Positions 8,700 through 16,406 of a stretch of 64,000 nucleotides of DNA are shown here, piece by piece. The position numbers were made by a program, and so were the translations under genes. The first letter of the stretch is position 1. Every line of letters starts with the position of its first letter. The stretch comes from Brevundimonas subvibrioides (lineage in GTDB: Bacteria; Pseudomonadota; Alphaproteobacteria; Caulobacterales; Caulobacteraceae): positions 104,555 through 168,554 of the forward strand of contig NCEB01000002.1 in the NCBI GenBank assembly GCA_002280475.1, read 5' to 3'. The notes beneath the pieces are model-generated. The model had not been told where the DNA came from. It was given only the letters and a program-made list of their open reading frames with translations, and did no database searches.

Positions 8700-9533
8700 C
8701 TAGCGACACGCCGCCGCCCGGTCCAGAAGGGCTTGCGCCTGTTCCAGATGCAGCCGCTCGACCATGGCCCCGCCGACCCGGATCGCGCCCTTGTCCGCTG
8801 CCTCGGGGGCGGAGAAGGCGGCCACCACGGCCCTTGCCACCGCGATTTCTTCCGGGGTCGGCGAGAAGGCGGCGTGGGCGGGCGCGATCTGCGCCGGATG
8901 GATCAGGCTCTTGCCGTCGAAGCCGTAGAGTCGCCCCTGGGCGCACTCGGCGGCGAGGCCCTCGGCGTCTTCCAGCCGGTTCCAGACCCCGTCGATGGCG
9001 AACAGGCCGTGGGCCCGCGCCGCCACGACCGTCGCCGCCAACCAGGGCCTCAGCGGTTCCCGGTCGGAGGACTCACCGCTTCCCAGCGCCTTGGCCAGAT
9101 CGTTGACCCCCAGCATCAGGCCCGAGAGCGGCTCACCCGCCGCCGCGATCGCGGGCAGGGAGAGCAGGGCCGCCGGGGTCTCGATCATGGCGATCAGACG
9201 CACGCCCTCCGACATGCGCGCACCATAGGCATCGACCCTGCCCGCATCCTCGACCTTGGGGGCGACGATGAAGTCGAGCGGCAGTCCCGACAGGGCGGCG
9301 ACGTCGTCCTCGCCCCATTCGGTGCCCAGGGCGTTCACGCGGACAGCCACCCGAGCGGTGAAGCCCCCGCTTCGCACCGCCTCGACCGCCGCGTCGCGAG
9401 CCTCGGCCTTGGCCTCCGGCGCGACCGCGTCCTCCAGGTCCAGCACGACCACGTCCGCGGAAAGGGTCCGCGCCTTTTCGATCGCGCGGGCGTTCGAGGC
9501 CGGCAGGAAGAGCAGGCTGCGAACCAGGTCCAT
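8700..9533 (-). CDS. HpcH/HpaI aldolase / citrate lyase beta-subunit-like protein (CitE-like)
   Basis: A TIM-barrel enzyme of 277 residues that would cleave or form beta-hydroxy or beta-methyl-malyl type CoA esters. The N-terminus MDLVRSLLFLPASNARAIEKA and the VVLDLEDAV metal-site motif are typical. VRVNALGTEWGEDDV, AMIETPAAL, LMLGVNDLAKALG and the late FDGKSLIHPAQI motif follow in the order of stand-alone CitE-like/malyl-CoA lyase proteins. ATG 9533 is chosen because the conserved N-terminus starts there. It begins 2 bases after the stop of the SDR gene, so they form an operon. Substrate (citramalyl-CoA, malyl-CoA or other) cannot be settled from sequence. Confidence 0.88.
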   Translation of the reverse strand: MDLVRSLLFLPASNARAIEKARTLSADVVVLDLEDAVAPEAKAEARDAAVEAVRSGGFTARVAVRVNALGTEWGEDDVAALSGLPLDFIVAPKVEDAGRVDAYGARMSEGVRLIAMIETPAALLSLPAIAAAGEPLSGLMLGVNDLAKALGSGESSDREPLRPWLAATVVAARAHGLFAIDGVWNRLEDAEGLAAECAQGRLYGFDGKSLIHPAQIAPAHAAFSPTPEEIAVARAVVAAFSAPEAADKGAIRVGGAMVERLHLEQAQALLDRAAACR

Positions 9534-9535
9534 GG

Positions 9536-10213
9536 TCAGACGCGCCCGGTGACGGGCACCAGGGCCCCGGTGATCGCGCGGCTCTGGGGCGAGGCGAGGA
9601 ACAGGACCACCGTCGCCAGATCGGCCGGCGCGACCCACTTCGTCGGATCGGCGTCGGGCATGTCCCTGCGGTTCTGGGGCGTGTCCAGGATGGAGGGCAG
9701 GACGGCATTGACGGTGACCGAGGTCGACTTCAGCTCCTCGGCGAGGGCCTCGGTCAGGCGGTGGACCGCCGACTTCGATGCGCCATAGGCACCCATGCCC
9801 GCCGCCGCCTTCAGGGCCCCGGCCGCGCCGACATTGACGATCCGCCCCTCGGCCGAGGCTTTGAGCCAGGGCAGGGCGGCGCGCGAGGCGTTCAGCGCGG
9901 TGGTCAGGTTCAGGGCGAACATCCGGTCCCAGGCTGGCTTGTCGTCATCGACCGTCTGCCAGACGAACCCGCCGGCGATGTTCAGCAGGGCGTCGATCCC
10001 GCCAAACCGGTCCGCGACGGACTGCAGGGCCTCCCCGGCGGCGTCCGCGTCAGTCAGGTCGACGCCCGCCACCTCGAACGCGCCTTCGGGCGGGGTCTCG
10101 CCCTGGGCATGGTCGATCAGGGCGACGTTCAGGCCCTGCACCAGGGCGGCTTCGACCACCGCGCGACCCAGGACGCCGTGTCCGCCCGTCACCACCACAG
10201 TTCGCTTCGTCAT
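9536..10213 (-). CDS. Short-chain dehydrogenase/reductase (SDR)
   Basis: A classical SDR of 225 residues. VVVTGGHGVLG near the N-terminus is the TGxxxGxG cofactor loop, LLNIAGG is the NAG motif, and the catalytic Tyr/Lys sit in YGASKSAVHRLTEALA, with the PSILDTP segment after it. It lacks any membrane segment. It is the promoter-proximal gene of a two-gene unit with the CitE-like lyase (2-base gap), which suggests that it oxidises or reduces a 3-hydroxyacyl or related intermediate in the same pathway. The pathway itself is inference. Divergent from the GNAT gene across 114 bases. Confidence 0.88.
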   Translation of the reverse strand: MTKRTVVVTGGHGVLGRAVVEAALVQGLNVALIDHAQGETPPEGAFEVAGVDLTDADAAGEALQSVADRFGGIDALLNIAGGFVWQTVDDDKPAWDRMFALNLTTALNASRAALPWLKASAEGRIVNVGAAGALKAAAGMGAYGASKSAVHRLTEALAEELKSTSVTVNAVLPSILDTPQNRRDMPDADPTKWVAPADLATVVLFLASPQSRAITGALVPVTGRV

Positions 10214-10327
10214 GCCGCGCTCCTGCTCGATTTCGGCCGTTCCTTCCCGCGTTCGTCCCGTCGGGGCAAGCGGTCGTCATCGTTCATGGATTGATGCGGG
10301 CCTGCGAAAGCCCTAGGTGCGCGCGCC

Positions 10328-10819
10328 ATGTCCGCGTCGCTCGTTCCTTCGTCTTCTGTCCGGATCGCCCCGGAAACGCTCGCCGACGCCGTCGAGGCCG
10401 AGGCGCTGGTGCTCGGTGCGTTTGGGCCCGGCCGGTTCGCCAAGACAGCCGAACGACTGCGCGAGGTCGCCCGGCGCGTCGCAGGCTTCACCGCGCGTCA
10501 GGACGGTCGCCTGATCGGCTCGGTACGGCTGTGGGCCGTCACGGTCGGCGAAACCGAGGCGCTGTTCCTGGGTCCGATCGCGGTCGCGGCCGATGCCCGG
10601 CGCGAAGGGCTGGGGGCCGATCTGGTCGCGGCCTGCGTCGAGGAGGCGCGCCACAGCGCCGTCGCGGGCATTCTGCTGGTCGGGGACGCGCCCTATTTCG
10701 CGCGGTTCGGTTTCACCGCGGCGCCCGGTGCCATTCTGCCAGGCCCGGCGGATCCCCGGCGTGTCCTCTGGCTGCCGATCGCCGGCGGGCATGCGGAAGG
10801 TCCGGTCCGGCCGGGCTGA
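10328..10819 (+). CDS. GNAT-family N-acetyltransferase
   Basis: A 163-residue single-domain acetyltransferase. The acetyl-CoA loop is seen as LGPIAVAADARREGLGADLVAA (V-x-P-x-x-R-x-x-G-x-G pattern, residues about 78-98), followed by GDAPYFARFGFTAAP, the motif that precedes strand 6 in the YhbS-like subgroup. A small-molecule or protein amine acceptor cannot be told apart. The start ATG at 10328 gives a typical length. The next gene begins 48 bases later on the same strand, so it may head the DUF1285-Nudix-CCA operon. Confidence 0.85.
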   Translation: MSASLVPSSSVRIAPETLADAVEAEALVLGAFGPGRFAKTAERLREVARRVAGFTARQDGRLIGSVRLWAVTVGETEALFLGPIAVAADARREGLGADLVAACVEEARHSAVAGILLVGDAPYFARFGFTAAPGAILPGPADPRRVLWLPIAGGHAEGPVRPG

Positions 10820-10867
10820 GGCACACCCGTCTTTCGCCCGCGCCCGACGCGGCCTAAGTCTGGGGCC

Positions 10868-11425
10868 ATGAGCGGGACGGAGACAAAAACAGGGATCGCG
10901 GCGGTCACGGAGGCGGCGAAGGCGGCCCGCGGGCTGCCGCCCGTTCACCTGTGGAACCCGGCCCATTGCGGCGACATCGACATCGTCATCCGCGCGGATG
11001 GGGTCTGGATGCACGAAGGCTCGCCGATCGGCCGGGCCGAACTGGTGCGGCTGTTCTCGACCGTGCTGAGGCTGGACCCCGACGGCTATCACCTGGTCAC
11101 CCCGGCCGAGAAGCTGAAGATCACGGTGGAGGACCTGCCGTTCCGGGCCGTGGCCATGACGCGTGAGGGCGAAGACCTGGTCTTCACCACCGACGTGGGC
11201 GACGAGGTCCGGGCCGGCGAGGACCATCCGATCACGGTGGAGACCGATCCGGTCAGCGGCGAACCCGCGCCGCGTGTCCACGTCCGCCGGGGCCTCGAGG
11301 CCAGGATCGCGCGAACGGTCTTCTACGATCTCGTCGAACTGGCCGAGGAGCGGGACGGACGGCTGGCGGTGTCGTCGGGCGGCGTCTGGTTCCCACTCGG
11401 GCCGGTCGGTGCGGGTCTGGCATGA
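10868..11425 (+). CDS. DUF1285 family protein
   Basis: The 185 residues match the DUF1285 pattern I know from alphaproteobacteria: PPVHLWNPAHCGDIDIVIRADGVWMHEGSPIGR near the N-terminus, VRLFSTVLRLDPDGYHLVTPAEKLKITVEDLPF in the middle, and a C-terminal YDLVELAEERDGRLAVSSGGVWFPLG tail. It is a soluble, beta-rich protein of unknown biochemical role. Its stop overlaps the next gene's start by 4 bases (ATGA), so it is translationally coupled to the Nudix hydrolase and CCA transferase. This gene order is one I recall from other Caulobacterales and Rhizobiales. Confidence 0.88.
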   Translation: MSGTETKTGIAAVTEAAKAARGLPPVHLWNPAHCGDIDIVIRADGVWMHEGSPIGRAELVRLFSTVLRLDPDGYHLVTPAEKLKITVEDLPFRAVAMTREGEDLVFTTDVGDEVRAGEDHPITVETDPVSGEPAPRVHVRRGLEARIARTVFYDLVELAEERDGRLAVSSGGVWFPLGPVGAGLA

Positions 11426-12087
11426 GCCTGGAGACGCTGAAGGAGCGACTGCGCGAGCGCCTGGCTCCGACGGACGGCTGGCGCGCCGACGGTGAGGCGA
11501 CGCGCTCGGACTTCGACCTCAACCCGGGCACCACACGCTGGGTCTCGGGGCCGCTGAAGCCCGCAGCCGTGCTGATCCCCGTGGTCGAGACGCCCGAGGG
11601 CGCGCGCGTGCTGCTGACGCGCCGCGCCGACAGCCTGGCCCGGCACACGGGCCAGATCGCCTTTCCCGGCGGACGGCTGGACCCCGGCGAGACGGCCGTT
11701 GAGGCGGCGCTGCGCGAGGCCTGGGAGGAGGTGGCGCTCGACCCGGCGGCGGTCGAGGTCCTGGGACTGTCCGATACCTATGAGACCGGCACGGGCTATC
11801 TGGTCACGCCAGTGGTCGGCTGGCTGAGCCGAACGCCTGACCTGACGCCCTCGCTCGACGAGGTGGCCGAGATCTTCGAGGTGCCGTGGGATCTGCTGAT
11901 GGACCCGGCCCAACTCCGCCGCGAGCATCTGGAGAGCCCCGCTGGCGTGCGCCGCTGGTTCTGGTCGGTGACCTATGAGGATCGATACATCTGGGGCGTG
12001 ACCGCCGGCATCGTACGGGCCCTGAGGCTCAGGCTCTATGGCGACGAGGGCGCGCCGGCCGTGGCGACGGCGGAGGACGCGGCGTGA
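11422..12087 (+). CDS. CoA pyrophosphatase-type Nudix hydrolase
   Basis: A 221-residue Nudix protein. The Nudix box lies at about residues 83-106 (GG-x5-E-x7-REAWEEV) and is directly preceded by RHTGQIAFPGG, the extra signature of the CoA-diphosphatase (NudL/PCD1) subgroup that splits CoA or acyl-CoA into phosphopantetheine and 3',5'-ADP. The RWVSGPLKPAAVLIPVVE segment is also typical. It overlaps its upstream and downstream neighbours by 4 bases each, which supports an operon. Activity on CoA is inferred from the subgroup motif only. Confidence 0.9.
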   Translation: MSLETLKERLRERLAPTDGWRADGEATRSDFDLNPGTTRWVSGPLKPAAVLIPVVETPEGARVLLTRRADSLARHTGQIAFPGGRLDPGETAVEAALREAWEEVALDPAAVEVLGLSDTYETGTGYLVTPVVGWLSRTPDLTPSLDEVAEIFEVPWDLLMDPAQLRREHLESPAGVRRWFWSVTYEDRYIWGVTAGIVRALRLRLYGDEGAPAVATAEDAA

Positions 12088-13292
12088 GCGGCGCGCCCAG
12101 CCTCGCCGTCCAGCCCTGGCTGACCGATGCCGCCACCGTCCGCGTCATGGACGCGCTGGACGCGGCGGGAGGGCCCGACGGCGCGCGCTTCGTGGGCGGC
12201 TGTATCCGGAACAGCCTCGTTGGTCGGCCGGTGGACGACATCGACATCGCCACGCGGCTGAAGCCCGAGGCCACGATGGCGGCCCTGAAGACGGCCGGGA
12301 TCAAGGCGGTGCCCACCGGCCTGGCCCACGGCACGGTGACGGCCGTCGCCGACCGCAGGCCGTTCGAGATCACCACCCTGCGCCGCGATGTGGAGACCGA
12401 CGGGCGCCGCGCGACCGTCGCCTTCACCGACGACTGGGGCGAGGACGCGCGGCGGCGGGACTTCCGCCTGAACGCCCTCTACGCCGATCGAGCAGGCCGG
12501 GTGTTCGATCCCACCGGCGGAGGTCTGGACGACGCCCTGGCGGGTCGCGTCGTCTTCGTCGGCGACCCGCATCAGCGGATCGAGGAAGACCACCTGCGCA
12601 TCCTGCGCTTCTTCCGCTTCTTCGCCTGGTACGGGCGGGCCGAGCCGGACGCCCAGGGTCTGGCTGCCTGCGCCGCCCATGCCGACAGCCTGTCGCGCCT
12701 TTCGGCCGAACGGGTGTCCAAGGAACTGCTGAAGCTGCTGGCGGCGCCGGATCCCCGCGCGTCGGTCGCGGCGATGCGGTCCGCCGGGGTGCTGGATCGC
12801 ATCGTTCCCGCAGTGACCCAGCTCGCGCTCTTTCAGGCCCTCGTCGCCCTGAGCGACGATCCCGTCCTGCGCCTGTCGACCCTGCTCGCGGTCGATCCCG
12901 CCCAGGCCGCGCGCGTGGCCGCCGAACTACGCCTGCCTCGTGCCACGGAGTATCGCCTCGCGGCCGCCGCCGAGGGGCCGCTGGACCCCCAGAGCCCGCC
13001 CTCCACGTTGCGCGCCCTGGTCTATCGGCTGGGGGCGGAGGCCGTGCGGGATCGGCTACTGTTGGGGCAGGCCTCGACAGGTGTGACCGCAGGGACGGCC
13101 CTGGCTCTGGTCTCGGACTGGACCCCGCCCCGGATGCCGGTCGGCGGACGGGAGGTAGCGAGGCTGGGCGTGCCGCCGGGCCCCGAGACGGGACGGATTC
13201 TGAAAGCCTTCGAGGACGAGTGGGTGGCGGCCGATTTTCCCGACCACGGCCATGCCGAGAGGCTTACGCGGTTGGCGGGGCCTGCGCCCTGA
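12084..13292 (+). CDS. cca: CCA tRNA nucleotidyltransferase
   Basis: Adds or repairs the 3'-CCA end of tRNAs. The 402-residue protein has the class II head: FVGGCIRNSLVGRP with the catalytic DIDIA aspartates D52 and D54, then TGLAHGTVTA, RRRDFRLNALY and the RIEEDHLRILRFFRFFAWYG motif shared by CCA-adding enzymes and poly(A) polymerases. No HD domain is seen at the C-terminus. It starts by ATGA overlap with the Nudix gene and its last 29 bases overlap the convergent EEP gene. Poly(A) polymerase is the alternative, but the Caulobacterales operon position fits CCA addition. Confidence 0.92.
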   Translation: MSGAPSLAVQPWLTDAATVRVMDALDAAGGPDGARFVGGCIRNSLVGRPVDDIDIATRLKPEATMAALKTAGIKAVPTGLAHGTVTAVADRRPFEITTLRRDVETDGRRATVAFTDDWGEDARRRDFRLNALYADRAGRVFDPTGGGLDDALAGRVVFVGDPHQRIEEDHLRILRFFRFFAWYGRAEPDAQGLAACAAHADSLSRLSAERVSKELLKLLAAPDPRASVAAMRSAGVLDRIVPAVTQLALFQALVALSDDPVLRLSTLLAVDPAQAARVAAELRLPRATEYRLAAAAEGPLDPQSPPSTLRALVYRLGAEAVRDRLLLGQASTGVTAGTALALVSDWTPPRMPVGGREVARLGVPPGPETGRILKAFEDEWVAADFPDHGHAERLTRLAGPAP

Positions 13293-14235
13293 CGAAGCGG
13301 GTGACCACCGCCCGGTGGTCCGAGCCGTTGTCCCGACCCAGCCGTCGATCGACCAGCGCGAGGTCGGGCGACCGATAGACCTGGTCGATCGTGAGCCCGG
13401 CCCAGGCGGGCAGGGCCGCATGCCAGGTGCCTGGCCAGCCCGGCGCGGCGACCAGCCGGGTTTTCGAACGGATCATCCGCCCGATCCGCGCCGACGACAC
13501 GCTGTTGAAGTCCCCGGCGACGATCAACGGCCCGGACACCGTCCGCCGCCAGTCGATCAGTTCCTGCGCCTGGATGATCTGACCCCACTGGTACTGATAG
13601 GGCCAGGGACGTGTCAGGTGGACGCCGGCCACCGTGACCGGGCCGATCGGCGTCTCGGCCGCGGCGGCGACGCCGTACAGCTGGGCGAAAGGGGTCCTCA
13701 GTGCCGTCAGCGGCCAGCGGCTGGCGATCACCGAGCGGGACGGTCCGGCCCCGTCCGTCGAGCGGGGACCGATGGCGCGATGGGGAAAGTCCACCAGCAG
13801 GGCATCAAGGCTCGCCCCGACGCCGTCGCTCACCTCGATCAGGACGACCACATCCGGATCCGCCTGCCGGATCGATGCGTCAACCGTCTCCACGTCGGTA
13901 TTCAGGGCATAGAGATTGGCGAAGTAGACGGTGAAGCCCTCGTCGCCCGCCGGCCAGCCCTTGGCCGGAAACCACTGGGGCGAGCCCGCGATCACGACCG
14001 CCACGCCGACGATCCCGGTCAACAGCACGCCTGTTCGCAGCCGGAGCGCCAGGGACGTCAGGATGAGCAATACGGCCGCCACCAGAGCCGGTCCGACGAA
14101 CTGCGCCAGGATGTCGACCCAGCGGTGTCCGATGCCGCTCAGCGAGGCCAGCGCGATGGCCAGGGGCGGACCGGACAGCAGCGCCAGCACCACCGTCAGG
14201 AACAATCGCAGGCGCGGCCGGGCGATAAGCGTCAC
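13264..14235 (-). CDS. Membrane-anchored endonuclease/exonuclease/phosphatase (EEP) family protein
   Basis: A 323-residue protein with three predicted transmembrane helices in the first 100 residues, followed by an EEP catalytic domain facing the periplasm. Family residues are seen as FANLYALN, DVVVLIEVSDG, VAGVHLTRPW, VAGDFNSV (Asp/Asn pair) and the final GSDHRAV histidine. This architecture is common in alphaproteobacteria and is annotated as an endonuclease or phosphatase-like protein, although the real substrate is generally unknown. Its 3' end overlaps the convergent cca gene by 29 bases. Confidence 0.87.
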   Translation of the reverse strand: MTLIARPRLRLFLTVVLALLSGPPLAIALASLSGIGHRWVDILAQFVGPALVAAVLLILTSLALRLRTGVLLTGIVGVAVVIAGSPQWFPAKGWPAGDEGFTVYFANLYALNTDVETVDASIRQADPDVVVLIEVSDGVGASLDALLVDFPHRAIGPRSTDGAGPSRSVIASRWPLTALRTPFAQLYGVAAAAETPIGPVTVAGVHLTRPWPYQYQWGQIIQAQELIDWRRTVSGPLIVAGDFNSVSSARIGRMIRSKTRLVAAPGWPGTWHAALPAWAGLTIDQVYRSPDLALVDRRLGRDNGSDHRAVVTRFVRAQAPPTA

Positions 14236-14300
14236 GGACAGTTGCTTTCATGATGAACACGGGTCGATGTGGCGCGTTGACCCCGCTCTGGGAGGGCGAG

Positions 14301-14774
14301 ATGGCGAAACGATCCGTCGCGGATATCGAAAAAATCTGGTCGAATGTCGAGGGCATCAAGAAACTGTCCGACCGGGCCGTGGGCTTCGGCCCGTTCGGCG
14401 TGGGCCTCGACGGCCTCCTGACCTGGATCCCGGTCGTCGGCACGGTCTACAGCGTCGGGGCCAGCGGCTGGCTGCTGATGCAGGCGGTGCGGGCCAGGGC
14501 GGCCCCGGGCACGCTGCTGCGGATGGTCAGCTATCTGGGTCTGGACAGCGCGACGACCGCGGTCGGTGAAGTCGTGCCGTTCGCGCCCGACGTGGTCGAC
14601 TTCTTCTTCCCGGGCCACCTGCTGGCGGCCAAGGCGCTGCAGAAGGACATCGAGAGCACCCATTGGGTCGAGGCCAACGAGCGCGAGGCCAAGGCGTCGG
14701 GCGATCACGACCGTCACCTGGCCACGATGCGGTCGGACCCCCAGAAGCGGCGGATTGTCTATCTGCACGACTAG
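14301..14774 (+). CDS. DUF4112 membrane protein
   Basis: A 157-residue protein matching DUF4112. The helix WLVNVEGIKKLSD-like opening (IEKIWSNVEGIKKLSDRAVGFGPFGVGLDGLLTW begins at residue 7) leads to a hydrophobic IPVVGTVYSVGASGWLL segment and a second VVPFAPDVVDFFFPG segment. This is followed by a basic, charged tail. I chose ATG 14301 because a good GGGAGGG ribosome site lies 6 bases before it; an upstream in-frame ATG at 14250 would add 17 residues of non-conserved sequence. Function of the family is unknown. Confidence 0.85.
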   Translation: MAKRSVADIEKIWSNVEGIKKLSDRAVGFGPFGVGLDGLLTWIPVVGTVYSVGASGWLLMQAVRARAAPGTLLRMVSYLGLDSATTAVGEVVPFAPDVVDFFFPGHLLAAKALQKDIESTHWVEANEREAKASGDHDRHLATMRSDPQKRRIVYLHD

Positions 14775-14793
14775 GACGCGCATTCGGCTTGAC

Positions 14794-14818
14794 GGGAACG
14801 GCGCAGGTCGCCCTAGTC
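14794..14818 (+). promoter_or_regulatory. ECF-type promoter for the sigma/anti-sigma pair
   Basis: GGGAAC at 14794-14799 and GTC at 14816-14818 stand 16 bases apart, the -35/-10 layout of group ECF promoters (GGAAC and GTC cores). A transcript would start near 14825, some 20 bases before the sigma gene start at 14847. This suggests autoregulation. It was found by eye only. Confidence 0.5.
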
Positions 14819-14846
14819 AGACATTAGTGACCCCCAAGAGTGTTCC

Positions 14847-15404
14847 ATGGCCGCAATGCTGACGCGAGACGAACTGGCCGGCGCGCTGGTCCAGGCCGGA
14901 CAGGGCGATCGATCCGCCTTTCGCATCGTTTATGAGGCGACGTCGGCGAAGCTATTGGGCGTGTGCCTGCGTATCTTGCCTGACCGACAAACCGCCGAGG
15001 ACGTCTTGCAGGACACCTATCTGACCGTATGGAGAAAGGCCGAAAGTTTCGACCCTTCGCGCGCCAGCCCCATTACCTGGCTGGTGACGATCGCGCGCAA
15101 TCGTTCGATCGACCGCTTGCGCTCCGCCGCGCCGATGCGCCGGGCCGTCCCGGTCGAGGACGCTCATGATCTGGCCGATGACGCCGCCCTGGCGTCCGAA
15201 ACGATCGAGCAGGCGGACGAGGTCGGACGGCTGAACACTTGCCTGGAGCAGCTTGAGGACAAGGCGCGTGGCGTCATTCGCACCGCCTTCCTGGAAGGGG
15301 TGACCTACGACGCCCTGGCCCAGCGCGAGAACGTGCCGCTGGGCACGATGAAGAGCTGGATTCGCCGGGGGCTGATGAGGCTGAGGAGCTGCCTCGAAAC
15401 ATGA
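14847..15404 (+). CDS. ECF RNA polymerase sigma factor
   Basis: A 185-residue extracytoplasmic-function sigma factor. Region 2 (about residues 25-95) holds LLGVCLRILPDRQTAEDVLQDTYLTVWRK and the SPITWLVTIARNRSIDRLR -10-binding helix. Region 4 (about 125-180) holds LEDKARGVIRTAFLEGVTYDALAQRENVPLGTMKSWIRRGLMRLR, whose helix-turn-helix contacts the -35 element. No extra C-terminal domain is present. It overlaps the anti-sigma gene by 4 bases (ATGA). The pairing with an RskA-like anti-sigma resembles SigK-type pairs that respond to envelope or redox stress; the inducing signal is unknown. Confidence 0.94.
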   Translation: MAAMLTRDELAGALVQAGQGDRSAFRIVYEATSAKLLGVCLRILPDRQTAEDVLQDTYLTVWRKAESFDPSRASPITWLVTIARNRSIDRLRSAAPMRRAVPVEDAHDLADDAALASETIEQADEVGRLNTCLEQLEDKARGVIRTAFLEGVTYDALAQRENVPLGTMKSWIRRGLMRLRSCLET

Positions 15405-16132
15405 CCGATCCCACCACCGACGACCCCGGCCCCGACGACGCCCGTGCCTTGGCCGGCGAACTGGCCCTGAGGGTCCTGTCCCCGGACGAGGAGCGCGCGG
15501 CCCGCGCCCGTGAGCGTTCCGATCCCGCCTTCGCCGCCGAAGTCGAGGCGTGGAACACCCATCTCGCCGCCTTCGCCGCCGAGGTGCGCGGCGTCGAGCC
15601 CTCGCCCCTGGTCTGGCCTCGCATTCAGGCGGCGATCGAGCCCGCCGCCAACGACAACGGCCGCCTGGGCTTCTGGCGCGGCTGGGCCATCGGCTCGACC
15701 GGTCTTCTGGCCGCCAGCCTGGTCGCGGTCGCCGTCCTGATCGCCCGTCCGGCCCCCGTTCCCGAGCCTGCGCCTGCGCCCGCCGGCGGCATCACCCGCG
15801 TGGCGACCCTGACCCTGTCCGAGGGCGGGGCACCCGCGGTGACCATCGCCTACGACACCGTGACCGGAAACCTGTTCATCGCACCGACGACCGCGATCGC
15901 GGCCTCGGCGGGCGTGCCGCACCTGTGGCTGGTCCGGCCCGAGGGTGGCGTCCAGCTGATCGGGGCGATCGACGGGGCCGAGGCCTCGCGCCGTACCCTG
16001 TCCGAGGCGCTCAGCGGACAGGCGGGCACGGCCACGGCCGTCGCCATCTCGCTCGAGGCACCGGGCACGACACCGCCGCCGACCGAGCCCCAGGGTCCGG
16101 TCGTGGCGTCGGGCGAACTTCAGCAACTCTGA
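15401..16132 (+). CDS. RskA-like membrane anti-sigma factor
   Basis: A 243-residue single-pass protein that should hold the preceding sigma factor inactive. The cytoplasmic part (residues 1-80) contains ALAGELALRVLSPDEERAARARERSDPAFAAEVEAWNTHLA, the usual anti-sigma helix. One transmembrane segment follows at about 92-114, then a proline/alanine linker. The periplasmic domain with PHLWLVRPEGGVQLIG and SLEAPGTTPPPTEPQGPVVASGEL is typical of the RskA C-terminal fold. It is translationally coupled to the sigma gene, and a strong hairpin at 16229-16266 ends the operon. Confidence 0.9.
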   Translation: MTDPTTDDPGPDDARALAGELALRVLSPDEERAARARERSDPAFAAEVEAWNTHLAAFAAEVRGVEPSPLVWPRIQAAIEPAANDNGRLGFWRGWAIGSTGLLAASLVAVAVLIARPAPVPEPAPAPAGGITRVATLTLSEGGAPAVTIAYDTVTGNLFIAPTTAIAASAGVPHLWLVRPEGGVQLIGAIDGAEASRRTLSEALSGQAGTATAVAISLEAPGTTPPPTEPQGPVVASGELQQL

Positions 16133-16228
16133 CCGCATCCGGCGGCGGCGCGCCCTCGTAGCTGCCTCTGACCGGCTCGTTCGACGTCGCTTCGTGGCGT
16201 CGGGGTCCTGACAGCCGCGCGCCGGTCC

Positions 16229-16266
16229 GCGGGGAGGCCTCCCAGCCCTTCCAACGGCCTCCCCGC
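16229..16266 (+). terminator. Hairpin terminator after the sigma/anti-sigma operon
   Basis: GCGGGGAGGCC at 16229-16239 is matched exactly by GGCCTCCCCGC at 16256-16266, an 11-bp stem with a 16-base loop. No T-run follows, as is common in high-GC genomes. The remaining 140 bases to the next gene hold an A-run and a TTATAAAT stretch near 16310, the only AT-rich patch here, which may be that gene's promoter. Confidence 0.55.
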
Positions 16267-16406
16267 ATCCCCATTTCCCGCCAATCATCCGAACTCGGGC
16301 AAAAAAACCCTTATAAATCAAGCGATGTCTCGAACGAGACGCCCTGAATGCGCCCGCATTCGTGGCTCCCACAGACTGGTCTCCGGCCTTAACGCGGAGA
16401 TCGAAC

